A DNA stretch of 64,000 nucleotides from Setophaga petechia (taxonomy: Eukaryota > Chordata > Aves > Passeriformes > Parulidae), in assembly GCA_024362935.1 (NCBI GenBank), contig JANCRA010000017.1, positions 20,112,001 through 20,176,000 of the forward strand, in the 5' to 3' direction. The translations under genes were made by a program, and so were the position numbers. Below the pieces are notes generated by a model that made no database searches, was not told the origin of the DNA, and saw only the letters and a program-made list of their open reading frames with translations. Below, piece after piece: positions 34,102 to 45,805 of the stretch (the stretch's first letter is position 1; each line of letters opens with the position of its first letter).

Positions 34102-35697
34102 CATCCAAACCAGCACAAAGGGAGAATCAGGCCCAGCCACCCAACCTTGCCCGGCCACCTCTCCTGAGTTTTTCTCGTGCTTCCTCAGCCCAGCCTGGGT
34201 GAGGGAGGGATTCAGGAGTACCTGGGGCTGGCAGGGCCTGCAGGGATCCTTGCTCAGCTCAGCTGCTCCTTGCATTGCTCAGAGCTTTGGCAGCATTTCC
34301 ACCCCAATCAGATTGTGGGGCTCTGGTTTATATGTGCTGGTCTCTAACCAACAAATCTTTATGCAAAAAAAAAAAAATAGCCACCCTGAAAATAACTCTG
34401 TGTAAATCATCAATTTTTTTATTATTCATTAAAATAACATTAATCGTAAACCTCTTTGGTATTCATGTGGATGTAATATGTAGTTCCAAAGGAATTATGG
34501 ATTAAAGGGGACTTAAGCTGAGAACACTCGGTTCTCTATGAACATGCTGTGTTCATTATGTTAGATTTAGTGTGAACTATTTTCTTCAGTATTATTAGAA
34601 GGGAGTAATGGCTGAGTTTCGCATTTATTTGAAAGTGATTAAAGCAAAATTTTCACCTTGAATAAAACAGCAGCAACATATTAACAATTTTTATCATGCC
34701 CACAAAAGAAATCTCTTCTCAAAAGATTGGAAATAATCCTCTGAAATCTACCTGCAGCTGATTATATTAACCCATGTGAAATACACGTTTCCACCTCCGT
34801 GGATTTTTTTTTTTTTAACTTTATACTGTTGGGATTGTTAATATCTCTGCTGCTCACATGCACCTAGGGGTAATGTTAGGATCACTGCACATTCACTCTT
34901 CTGTTTCTGACTTCTGAAGGCCCTACATAAATATTCTAAGACTCATTACTGATGTAAAAACTAACTGGTTTATTGAACATTGCATGTCTGGCCTCATGTC
35001 TGCATAGTACTAATTAAAAATCATGAACTTCTTTACCAGCAGGAAGCTTTGTAAAATGCGGTGTGGATTTTTGGGGGATTTAATCCTGTTTCTGTCTGTA
35101 TAAACCAGAGGGCATTTCCCAGGTATTATTTACAGAAATAGGTATTTCTGTAATATTTCAAGGGACTTTCAAGGTATTATTTACAGAAATAACTCCACGA
35201 TGAGGATGCTGGGTTGGATTCTGCCCAACTCCCATTTTTCACCTGGTACAAGACAGATTAGCTGTAGGCATGAGAGGTGTGGTGGTGGGAATGAGCTCAG
35301 CTGGGGATGGTGGAGGTGTGGGTCACTGCAGACCTTGCTCCTGGCCCTGGAGCTGCCCTTCAGGTGTCCTTTACCTCCCCAAGTGTTCAGCTCACCTGAA
35401 GGACAGAGAGTCCCCATCTGCCTGGGGCCAGCCCGTATCTCACCTCCAGCCCTTCCTGCAGGGGGGAGATTTACATCAGGACAGCATCCAGGGCCACATT
35501 TATCAGGCTGGGGATGTCCTTTCGTTTGGAATTAGCCAAGAGTGTGTAATCCTAATTAAGAAATAAGTTAATCCTAATGTCAACTGGCATAAATCCTGTG
35601 AGGAGAAGCAGTGTTTGCATTTACCAAGGGCTGCAGTGCCTCTGCTCAGCTTTGCTCTCCCTGTCCTTGCTCCTGTGCAGCCTGCTCTGGGGTCAGG
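34102..35697. other. Unique non-coding sequence, AT-rich in the middle
   Basis: No gene recognised. Has an A-run near 34,365 and a T-run near 34,806. 34.4-35.1 kb is a quiet AT-rich stretch free of repeats and could be a conserved non-coding element, but conservation cannot be judged from one sequence. Confidence 0.5.
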
Positions 35698-35825
35698 AGA
35701 ACCATCAGAGGATGGTTTGGGTTGGAGGGGATCTTTGAAAGTCACACAGTCCCATTTTCACTGGTCCAGGTTGCTCAAAGCTCCATCCAGCTCCTGACCC
35801 TGAGCACCATGAGGAGCTGGTCCCA
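35698..35825 (-). mobile_element. CR1 LINE fragment, diverged
   Basis: Matches the reversed CR1 3' region: ATGGTTTGGGTTGGAGGGGA, then TGGTCCAGGTTGCTCAAAGC and TCCATCCAGCTCCTGACC. The 8-bp tail is not recognisable. Confidence 0.8.
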
Positions 35826-37233
35826 CTGTCCCTGTGGATGCTCTGGTTTGCTGGGGTGTCACAAAATGTCCTGGGACTGCCTGGACCCTGCTTAGACCCC
35901 TCACCTGTCCTTGCCATCCCCACTGCTGCTTTTTGTGAGTTCTGGTAACTCCTGAGGGTTTATTTATGCTCTTCTGAAAGCTGAAGTGCCAGAACTTCCA
36001 GCCACTGCTCCTCCAGTGAGATGTTTGAATTGCCACAGCTGTGGCTGCGTGGGTCAGCTTGGCTTCACAGCATTATTCAGAAATGGAATTACAAAAAGGC
36101 AGAATTAACCCCAGTGAAATGGCAAATGATCCCTTCACCCTGTTCTGAGCCCCAGTTAGAAACCTGGCAGGGGCCTTTTTCCACCCCCTGAATTCCTCTG
36201 CACACCCACCTAGAGGAGAAGTGCTCATTTCCTCAGAGAGATTTTGGATTTGATTTTTCAAGTGTGGTTTTCTTGAGGACAAATCCAGGCTTCAAGTCAT
36301 GATCCACTCCCTGTGTTATTGGGTAAGCTCACCTGGCTTCAGAGGCAGGGAGCCTGTGCTCTGAAGGATGGGATTTCATGTTTGAGGGTACAGGTGAGAA
36401 AAGAGCAGCCCCAGGAATGGCTGGGGGCAGGATACAGAGCCAGGGCACCCTTAGGGGGAAAACTGGGGAGAAAAAGCAGAGAAAAAAATCCCTTTAAAAA
36501 TCCCTTTCCCTTCATGGCATACTGAAGTCTGGATTCTGTAAATATGCTTTTATGTAGAATAAAGATGGCTGTGTAAGGAAAGCTACAGCATTAAACACCT
36601 TCAAATAGTGCCTTCTAAAGTCTGTAGGAAACTTTTATCTGCAGGAGTCACAGCTCTCCTGCTAGAAATCAAGCCCTTTATCTCCTTTTGTATGAAGAGT
36701 GGTGCCGGGGAGAGCAGAGTTTCTGCTGGCTTGTGTGCCATGCATCATTGTGCTTCTGAACCTCTCTGCTATTAATAATGAATCAGTCCCCACAACACAA
36801 ATACAAGGCAAGGTGGTTAGTAGTGTCAGTTTTGGTCTAAAAAAAAAAAATGGGAAGAACTGAGAGATGAAGAGAGCTGGTCAGGAGCTGCACCAGAAAT
36901 TGGAAACTGAACAAAGGTTTCTCATGGGTGTTATGCTGATCCCCCAGCCAGTTTAAAAACTTCACATTTCTTTTATTACTAGCTTTACTATCTTGCCCTG
37001 AAGAGTTTTTCTTCTTGTCCTATTTCTCTCCTCTTTCTTTTCCTCCTGTCAGTGCAGCACAGAGATCCATGTAAGCACAGCTCTGTGTGCACCAAGAGCC
37101 CTGCAGGGCCTCAGGACATGCTGGGTTTGCCTCATGTGCTGCTGTTCTGCAAGACAAAACTCATATTGCTGTTCCTGAAAATGGTGAGAGAAAGCACAGT
37201 GCCACTCTTGCATCAGTCCACGCTGCTGGAACG
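35826..37233. other. Unique non-coding sequence
   Basis: No gene recognised. Has an A-run at about 36,840. A strong splice-acceptor-like site (long pyrimidine tract ending CTGTCAG) lies at about 37,013-37,052 and is followed 18 nt later by GTAAGC; see the findings. Confidence 0.45.
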
Positions 37234-37262
37234 TGTCTGTCTGTCTGTCTGTCTGTCTGTCC
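37234..37262. repeat. (TGTC)n microsatellite
   Basis: About seven perfect 4-bp units. Confidence 0.96.
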
Positions 37263-39176
37263 TCCTCCCATGACATCTGGCTGTTCTTCTGTTCCTGGTG
37301 TTTCCTTCTTGCCTCAGCATCAGATGCTGCTCAAAAGCCCCTTGGTGTTTGTGCACAAGAGAAAGGAAGCACAGAAAGGAAGGAGGATTTCCACTGCAGG
37401 TCCCTCAGGAGTGTGGGAGGCTGCCAAGGGGAGCAGCCCATGCCCAGGATGGTGCTGCTGCTGTGGAAGCTTCCTGGAAAACTCAGGGATAATGCTAACT
37501 GTGCTTTTCTGGGGGGATAAGAAGGTTGGCAGCATTAATTTTCAGCAGAATTAGCCCTTGGATAAGGGTCCAGGAGAGATTCTTGAAGCACTGATGAAAT
37601 CAGAGCAGCTGATGCTGCTGGGCTGTTCCACAGCCTGCTCACAGCCCAGCAGCCCCTGGGCTGCTCTGAGAGGGATCCTCAGCTCTGGCTGCTCTCACAC
37701 CTTTAATCAGCTGTTTCCATCCCTTGCTCGTGTATGAGGTGGGTGGGGAGGGAGAGGTGCCCACTCAGCTCTGCTTCAGAGCCAGCCCAGGCTGCTCTGC
37801 AGGGTCCTGAGCAGCAGAGCAGGAGATGTGAGCTCTGCAGCCACACTGAAGTGTGCCCCCATTTGTGCCCCGAGGAGCTTGGCTGCTCCTGCAAGGTTTG
37901 GGCTGGGTTTCTCTTGAAGTCACTAGAAAGGCTCCCGTGCCCACGAGTTCTGTGCAAGCCCTCTGCCTCCCTCCCTGCACCAGCGCCTTTCAAGTGCTCC
38001 TCTCCATCCCTGGTGTGCTCAGCAGCAAAGGGAGCAGCTCTGCTTTCAGGCTCCAACCAGGGTGCTCTGATTATCAGCAGAGGAAAAAACACACAGAGGG
38101 AGTGAGGAGCTCTCAGAGCCAGAGGATCCCAGCACGCTGGAAAAAAGGAGCTTTACTTTCAGGGCATGGTGGGAATTTGCTGTAGGGAAAAGTAAATCTG
38201 GGGAGCAACTGTGCTGGGAAGGGAGGAGGGGAGAGCTGCAGCCCCTGGCTCCCAGGCAGGGCTGGGCTCTGCAGCCCCTGAGCTCCTGGCACGAGGGGGT
38301 GCCCAGTGCCTGGCAGGGAGAGGGCTGTGATGAATAAACATCTTCATTTCAAATCACTCTAGGCTTCTGCTTTTGCATTTCATTTCCAAAAGCAGTTATC
38401 CAATTTTCAGTTTAGGCCCTCTGAAGTGCAGAAAAATAGAATTGTGCTGCAGAAGAGGGGCAGGAAAAAAACTTTAGGAATTGCTAAAGCAGTGCACAAA
38501 GAGAGAGAAAAAATGACCTTTGGTTGGGCATCCAACAGCGCAAAGAAATTCTAAAGTAGTTTACTTTGAAGTACATTTCAGTCAGAGGGATTTTCTAGCA
38601 GTAAAATCAGGCACTTAGCAGGGATTGCATATAATTTCCACTCTATGCCAGTGTAAAGCTTCAAACATAATGATTTTTTTTCCATTCAAGACCAATAACT
38701 AAAGCCCTTGGTCATTAATAATGACTCATTCCTCACCTGTGCTATTTGAACTACATTTGTCATCTGTTGCTAGCCTTTAAAAGAACTTAACCTGACTCTT
38801 CTTTTTGCCTTGTCTTTCAGTTTCTGAGCCATTTTCTCTACAAATGACACATTTTAGAGTTTGACATTTACATAGGACACTGATGTTGGAAGTGCTTTTA
38901 GTTTGCATTTGTCTCAATTTCAGGTGTTACACACTGCTGTGTTTTACCACATTGCTCAGCCCAGTCCTCCTGCAGCATGGGAGGGCAGCAGAGGCAGAGG
39001 CTGGCACTGGGCAGGGTGGATGTGGGAGCTGCAGCCCCTGCACTGCCAGGTACAAGGTGGGATAACCCACCCAGGAGGCAGCTGAGCTGTCAGACAGGCC
39101 CAGGGGGTGTCTGACACCAAACCTGAGGCTGGCACCTGTGAAATGACCTGGGGCAGTGTGCAGCTGGGGCTGCCAC
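37263..39176. other. Unique non-coding sequence
   Basis: No gene recognised. A second strong splice-acceptor-like site (CCTGAC, then a pyrimidine tract, then TTTCAG) ends at 38,820, but the sequence after it has early stops in all frames. Confidence 0.45.
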
Positions 39177-39467
39177 TAGGAGCTGCTGGTGCCCAGTGCC
39201 AGGGAGGGGCCCCAGAGTGTCCCAAAGTGTCCCAGGGTGGGACCAGCACAGAGGAGCTGCTGTGCCCAAGGAGGAGCCCCAGAGTGTCCCCAGAGTGGGA
39301 CCAACAGAGAGCAGCTGCTGGTGCCCAGTGCCAGGGAGGGTCCCCAGTGTCCCCAGAGTGTCCCCAGAGTGTCCCAGTGTGGGACCAGCACAGAGGAGCC
39401 GCTGGTCCCCAGTGCCAGGGAGGGTCCCCAGTGTCCCCAGTGTCCCCAGGGTGGGCAGAGCCCGTGT
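39177..39467. repeat. Degenerate minisatellite, about 3.5 copies of 70-90 bp
   Basis: GCCCAGTGCCAGGGAGGG-type segments recur, followed by runs of CCCAGAGTGT / CCCCAGTGT and GGGACCAGCACAGAGGAGC. Unit length varies because the inner 10-bp CCCCAGAGTG motif itself varies in copy number. Frames of 320 (+) and 368 (-) codons pass through here; neither resembles a known protein. Confidence 0.9.
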
Positions 39468-42051
39468 GCTCCCCTGCTCTGGGATCAGCCTGCCCAGGAC
39501 AGGACACAAAAGCTGCCTCACACCAGATCCTGCAGTACCTCCAGGGCTCAAGGCCAGGTGAAGAGTGCCAGGCCAGCCCCTGCAGCTGCTTTCTGCACCC
39601 CTGTGGGGGCTGGCACCTCAGTCCTGCAGCTGGATCTGCTGCTGTGCCCTCGCCAACAGCCAAACCTCTGCTCTGGGCACTGCAAACCTGTCTGTACGAG
39701 AAATGCTCCTGGTCAGAGGCTTTGCTGTGGCTGACATCAGTTCTGTTGGCATTCTCATTATTGAGAGGTTCGAAATGCACATTTCTGTGTGCCCAGCCCA
39801 GCAGAGCTGTCTGTGGTGCCAGGCACACAATGCCCTGCTGGGGTCCTGCAGCATCAGTGATGCTAATGAGGGAAACCAGCCCTGCTCCCACCAGCAGCCC
39901 TGCAAGCTGGTCCTGGCCTCCATGGCAGGCAGAGCTGGGCCTCTTCCCCAGCTCAAAAATAAACCCAAGCTGCAAAAACCAACATTTTCTTAAGGGAGTC
40001 ATCCTTTTGTGTTTTCTTGCAGTGCCTGAAGTGCCTTGTGTAGAAAGGTTACTAACCTGCAACAGATGAAAGTTAAAAGAACATGGTTAGGAGGCAAAGT
40101 AAGAGGTGGTTATGAACATATGGTTGGTGGATTTATTTTTAGAAATGGAACACAAAAATCTTGAAAAAAATAGGCAAATAGTGCAAAAGTACCTTAAATT
40201 GAAAGAACTTCATGGTCAAATATTTATGGCTCTCTTTGCAGAGTTTGAAAAATTAAATTATTAAAAGCAAATATTGTGGCAAATAGGTTCCCATCAATCT
40301 CAATAAAAGTTACATTTCACTATCACTGTCACATTATTACTTTTTTGCTTTCAGTCTTTTAAGATTGAAGAGAACAGTAACAAACTCCAGTAACAAATCA
40401 AAGCTTTTCAATGTAATTTACTTGGTGAGTAATTTCTAATTGATTCAGAGTGATGGGCCTGCACAGTTTGATGTATTGCTGAAGTGAGAGATACTTTGGA
40501 CGAAGTGAATTTATAAGCACCTCTTCTCCAAAGAAAAATGGCTGCTATATTTCATTTTGTCACTTTTAGCTGGAGCAATGTTCTTGTATACCTATCTGTG
40601 TGGAATTTCAAGGGAAAAAGGGGAAAAGAATGAGATGCAGGGTGTACACCTGAGGGAAAGAGCCCTGTCCCAGGGAGGAGCAGGGTCTGGCCAGGGGAGG
40701 GGGCTCCAGGTGTGTCCCCAGGTGCAGCCTGGTGCTCCTGCTCCTGCCCTCTCCCTCTCGCTGAGCGTGGAGTTGCTTGGCAACACAATTTAGTCACCTG
40801 CAGGTCAGGGTTCAGCTCTTGTTAATGTCAGTGTGAATTAGGAGGAGGAAATGACTTTGGGGGTTTTACAGCTTCCCTGTGACATTGCTGTTAACCAGAG
40901 GTTGGTGGCTGCTAAGCCTTTGGTGGCTGCTTGTTTTCTCCCTGATTATTTCCACGTGCTCTGCAGGACTGCTCAGTGGGGAAGGGAAAGGGGGATGTGA
41001 CAGGAGATGTGTCATTTGATGTGTACTAAAGGTCAGCAGCAGTGCTTTGCACCCAGTGACAAATTGCTCCATCTCAGGGCAACTTCAGCTCCAGACTTTG
41101 GAAGGAATTGCCCCAAAGTCAGCCCTGCCCCACAGCACGTTCAGGGAGCCTTTCAGGAGAGCAGAAACCACCTCCCCTGCCACTTTCTTCCCCACAGCAG
41201 AAATCCCTGAAGGCTGCTGCCTCAGGGGAGCAATCTAAAATTAGCAACTACAAAATTCATCTGGAATTTTTGCTCAGTGCACTCTCAAACCATCTGACTC
41301 CTCCTGCTGCAGTGAAAGCATCGCTTTTCCCCAGCACCCTGCCCAGCTGAGGGGGTGCTGAGCCCACCAGGGAGGACCCAGGGTCTGTCAGAGGGTTTGC
41401 TCCAGGTAGCTCATGCCAGGGGGATCCTGGAGGATGCTGCTGCAGCCCCAGGAGAGCTGCAGGGCCCCTGGGGCTGGGCAGTGAGGGCTGCAAAGCTGCT
41501 GTGCCCCCGGGATGCTGCCCAGCCTTCAGATCTGCTCAGCTCACCAGAGCTGGGCTGCACTGCCAGCCCGGGCATCTGCACAGCCCAGAGAAACAAATCA
41601 GCTCTGCATGCTCTGGGTGTGAGGGAAAGGCTCTGCAGTCTGATAGAAATATTTGTGTGGGGCTGTCAGAAGGGTTTTTCCACTTGGTTGGCCTAACCAG
41701 CTGAAAGGAAAGCATGCATACACCCATGTGTGCATATACTTACAGCTAGCTATGTGTTCCTATTATTGTGGCTGAAGATCCAAATTTGAACCATTTGGTC
41801 CAAAATTAAATATTTCATTTTATTTCCAGAATTATAAACACATCCTATTACAATTGCAAGCCAAGGTGCTTAAAGCGCAAGTAGAAGTCTCACTGAAAAA
41901 TAAAAACACCATAACTTTTCCCTTAGAAAAGAATTAAATATTTTGCATGATAGAATTAAATACTTAATATTTAATAGAATTAAATATTTTGCAATTAGAA
42001 TTAAATCTTTTTCAATTAGAAAAAATTGATCACTATTTGAAGCCAAAACAG
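39468..42051. other. Unique non-coding sequence
   Basis: No gene or transposon recognised. 40.1-40.6 kb is AT-rich; 41.3-41.6 kb is GC-rich. Just before the end, TAGAATTAAATA-type segments recur at 41,930-42,005. Confidence 0.5.
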
Positions 42052-42109
42052 TTTTATCAAATTCAATCTGAACTCAGGGCTGCCTTTTATCAAATTCAAT
42101 CTGAACTCA
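42052..42109. repeat. 33-bp-spaced direct duplication
   Basis: A 25-bp block starting TTTTATCAAATTCAATCTGA occurs at 42,052 and again at 42,085. Confidence 0.9.
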
Positions 42110-43234
42110 CAGGTGGGTATAATCTTACTGAAATAGCATTTTGGGCAGACTTTTTTTTCACCAATTTTCATAGTCAAAATTCCCATTTTTTTCCCCTGAT
42201 CTGAGTTTCCTGCTCAGACCTGTCAGCATTCCCTGAGTGTTGTGCTGCCCTGCTGGGGCTTTCCCACAGCCCTGTCCCCTGTGAGTGTGGGAGGCTGCAC
42301 TTGTGTGCCCTGCTCGCTCATCCCAGAGCCATTTGCTCAGCTGATTTGTGCTCTGGGCTCATTAATCTTGTGCTGAGCTCATTATCAGTGCAGTGTGGTT
42401 GGTCAGCTCAGCCATATGGGGCCAGATTGCAGCTGCTGGGGCCCAGCGTGGCCCCACTGATGGATGGGGCAGCCTGGGAGGGCTGGAGCTGCAGCCTGCC
42501 GTGGGTTTGGGATGGATGAGCTGGGCACAGGTGAAACCCACCTGTGAAACAAGCTGCTCATGATCCTCTGCTCATGTAAACATTTGGGATTGTGTGAAGG
42601 GCCCGGTGTGAGCAGGTGTTTGCAAACAGGAGTTAAACGGTGACCAGGAGCAGCTGAACTGAAAACTCTGTATTTCTGTTCCTGTCACTCCCCACATGGC
42701 TCCTTGGCTGCTTCCTTTACTGCCTCAGCTGAGATGCTGAACATATTCATGACTCCAGCTCCTGCAAAAGCTTCAGCAGGGAAAACAATATTATGCAGCA
42801 GTTGTCCTAACATGTAAAACCTGAGTAATGCTCTCAACCATTGTTTACAGGATTGGTGTGACAAGCATCAGTGATTCAGGTAAAGCTTTTTAAAAACTGA
42901 TGCTGGCAGAGGCCCAGTGCTGTAGTGCCAGCTCACACTGAGCTCTGCAGAGGGGACAGAAAAGTGCTGGCAAAAAAGGGAACTTTTCCAACTTTTCCAT
43001 GGTTTTATTCAGAGCTGTGTGGGCAGGAGCAGCTATGTACAGCAAAACAATCTGCCTTGTTGTGAATGAGCTCCAGGAAGATCTCAGATTTACTGCCCAG
43101 CTCAGGCTCTTACAGAGGTGTTGGTGTGTGAGACCTGGATCACTCATGCATCGGGGCATCTCCATCAGGGCTGCTAATTGGGACATTCTGCAAAGGAAGC
43201 AGAATGGCAGAGAAATCTGAGAAGAGGGGCAGTA
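42110..43234. other. Unique non-coding sequence
   Basis: No gene or repeat recognised. Confidence 0.5.
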
Positions 43235-43335
43235 TTTTTTTCCTTTTCCCTTTTCCTTTTCCCTTTTTCCTTTCCTTTTCCTTTCCTTTTCCCTTTCCCT
43301 TTCCCTTTCCCTTTCCTTTCCTTTCCTTTCTCTCT
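43235..43335. repeat. Polypyrimidine tract (TTTTCC / CCCTTT)n
   Basis: About 100 bp of nearly pure pyrimidine on the + strand, in overlapping CCTTTT, CCCTTT and CCTTT units. It has mirror symmetry, the kind of sequence that can form triplex (H-) DNA under supercoiling. The short frames rich in K/E/R on the minus strand come only from this tract. Confidence 0.95.
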
Positions 43336-43644
43336 GTGCTGTGCCAGTCTCCAGCCCCTTCCATGTGTGACAAATGCCAGCACACACCTTAACCCATGAC
43401 TGAGGTCATCAATTTCAAAGACCTGAAGGTGGAAGATTTGTGCTGTTATTGATTGTTCCTTGTCCCTCTGTGCCTCTTCCCCTAACACCTGACAGGCTGG
43501 TAATAACACAGGAGGTGAAACTTTGAGAACTTTTGGAAACTTAATGCCTGGATATCAAAACACTCTCTAGATGCTGACTGGCACAACTGTTTGCTAGCAA
43601 ACTGGGGAAAAGGGAATGGCTTTAAACTGGCAGAGAGCAGAATT

Positions 43645-43838
43645 AGACTGGACATTTGGAACAAATCCTTCCCTGGAGGGTGGGCAGCCCTGGCACAGCT
43701 GGGGCTGCCCCTGGATCCCTGGCAGTGCCCAAGGCCAGGCTGGACAGGGCTGGAGCAGCCTGGGACAGGGGAAGTGTCCCTGCCCTGGCACTGGGTGGGC
43801 TTTAGGGTCCCTTCCAACCCAAACCCTCTGTGAGTACA
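43645..43838 (+). mobile_element. CR1 LINE 3' fragment
   Basis: Shows the CR1 3' segments in order: GGCTGCCCCTGGATCCCTGG, CAAGGCCAGGCTGGACAGGG, GTGTCCCTGCC and GGTCCCTTCCAACCCAAACC. It ends at a degraded tail (CTCTGTGAG). The fragment covers the last 190 or so bases of the element. Confidence 0.93.
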
Positions 43839-45547
43839 TTAAAAACAGCACACTGAACCATCAGGTATTTGGGGTCCAAGCATGAAGTCTTGCATTTGCC
43901 AGCCACTATAGACTGATGGGTTCAAATGAAAGGAATGGAGTACAGATTTTTTAGAAGTCTTTCTGTATTCCTTTATCCATCATTACTGTCTTAAAGGCGT
44001 GCAAACCTCCAGGCAGCCAGCTCTGCAAGGCTGCCCTGCTAATGCTGGGGGCAGGGAGCACAGTCTGTATGAGGGCAAAGTCCCTGGGTTTTGTTTTCTG
44101 CATGCATCCAGTGCTTCAGGGCACCCAGAGTTAATGAAGCCACATAAAAATGAAATGGTTTAAAACAAACTCCTCCGTGAAAAAGTTTCTTTTATTTTCC
44201 TTTGTAAAGTTTGGACATGTACCTGTTTTGTTCTGTGTTTTCCTTAGATAGTGAATCAACGGGGCTTGAAAAGAACTGGATCTGTAGAGCTGTCAGCAGA
44301 ATCTATAAAAGAGACTCTCTGGGAATCCCATCCACCTCTCCACTTGCAGGCACACAGACGAGGAAAATAACACATCAAAACTCTATTCCTTAAATATTTC
44401 ATACATAACGTCCAATGTTCCAGCCCTCTCCAGAATCCAGAGAGTGGAACTTCCTTTAGTGTTTTATGCATGATACTTTACAAACATCTGAAGGAAGTTT
44501 ATACCTTGCATGAGCTACCTGTAGCAAACCCTCTCACAGACCATGTGTGATTCTGTTCTCTTAAAGGCAGAGCAGGGTAAAGCCTCTCTCTGGAAGTCCT
44601 GATCTTAGCAGGGCAGAGCTCGTGCTTAGGGCTGAGATAAATTCCAGTGGCAAAACCACGACCAGATCTCAGATGAATCTGTGATTTACAAGAACTGATC
44701 GAGCAAACAAATATTCTAAGCCTTCAGGAGGTAGAGTAGATTGAAAATGAATTGGATGTAAGGTTAATGACTTGGCAAAAGATCCAAATGTCATCTAGGA
44801 AGGCTGGCATCGTGCCTCTGGTGTAATTACAAGTCCGCAGTGATTGTGCATGTGAATGGCTGAAGCCAGACACAAGTTTGAAATATGGGATTCCTTGCTC
44901 AGGAACTGGTGGAGAACAGAGAAACATAACCCTGCATTTCAGCTAAATTGGCAGCATAAATCCAGATAAAATCTTTCTGTATTTCTTAATTAACTGCAAA
45001 GTTGCTTTATGCAAATAGAGTTTGATGTACATATTTGTGTGTGATTGGCACAGAGATCAACCATGTCAGCTTTAAGTGAACACGAGCATACAAACTCAAA
45101 CAGCAAGATGTTTGCCCAGCAAGACAGCATCACTCTTGCAAACAGAAAGTCATTTCTTCATCTTCCCTCAGCTCATCTTGTTTTCTAAGTGTCTTCCTTC
45201 ACGAGGAGCCCTGCAGAGCCAGGTCTTACTGCACCAAACAATTCTGTATGGATGCAATCAGGTGCATTGTGAAGCACCTCAGTTCCACTTACTGGTACAA
45301 AGATCCCTGCAAGGTAAAGCCTGTGGATCTGGCAGCCTTGGACAAAAAACAAACTATTGCAATTGTTCCTCAGTTAGTAGGCAAGGTCTGCTCCAGAGCA
45401 AACCTTGACCTTCTTATTTCCATGATTTGAATTAATCTGATGTGTCTGAGGGATGCTGGAGAGACACCATTGCAGCTCCAAGTCCATTGTCCATCCCATG
45501 GTAGAAGTGAATTAAAGCTTTTTCCTTTTCTCACTATAAAACCTTGG
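43839..45547. other. Unique non-coding sequence
   Basis: No gene recognised. A pyrimidine-rich acceptor-like site (GTTTTCCTTAG) lies close to 44,246, followed by about 40 open codons; see the findings. Confidence 0.45.
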
Positions 45548-45805
45548 GGTTGGATATTAGGAAAAAAATTTTCCTAAAATTTTAGGAAACAATTGTTCCT
45601 AATTTTTCCTAAAATTAAAACTGAAAGAATAACTGGAATGCTCTTCCCAGGGAGGTGGCAGAATCAGCATCTCTGGATGTGTTTAAAGAAGGCTGGACAT
45701 GGCACTGGGTGCTATGGTCTGGTTGAGGTGTGAGGGCACAGGTTGGGCTCAGTGATCTTAGAGGTCTCTTCCAAGCTCACCATTCTGTGATTCTGTGATT
45801 CTGTG
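45548..45805 (+). mobile_element. CR1 LINE 3' end with intact 8-bp tail
   Basis: Shows GGTTGGATATTAGGAAAAA, then CCCAGGGAGGTGGCAGA, GTGTTTAAAGAAGGCTGGA, GTGATCTTAGAGGTCTCTTC and three exact ATTCTGTG tail repeats at 45,782-45,805. It belongs to a different CR1 subfamily from the copy at 43,645. About 60 bp of palindromic AT-rich sequence (45,565-45,625) interrupts the expected order. Confidence 0.94.
45570..45589. repeat. Perfect 20-bp palindrome inside CR1
   Basis: TTTCCTAAAATTTTAGGAAA is its own reverse complement. Related arms (AGGAAACAATTGTTCCT, then TTTTTCCTAAAATT) follow, so several alternative hairpins are possible. Confidence 0.95.

Noticed and set aside
43140..43509. Lys/Glu/Arg-rich minus-strand frames
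   Set aside because: Translation of the polypurine strand of a simple repeat.
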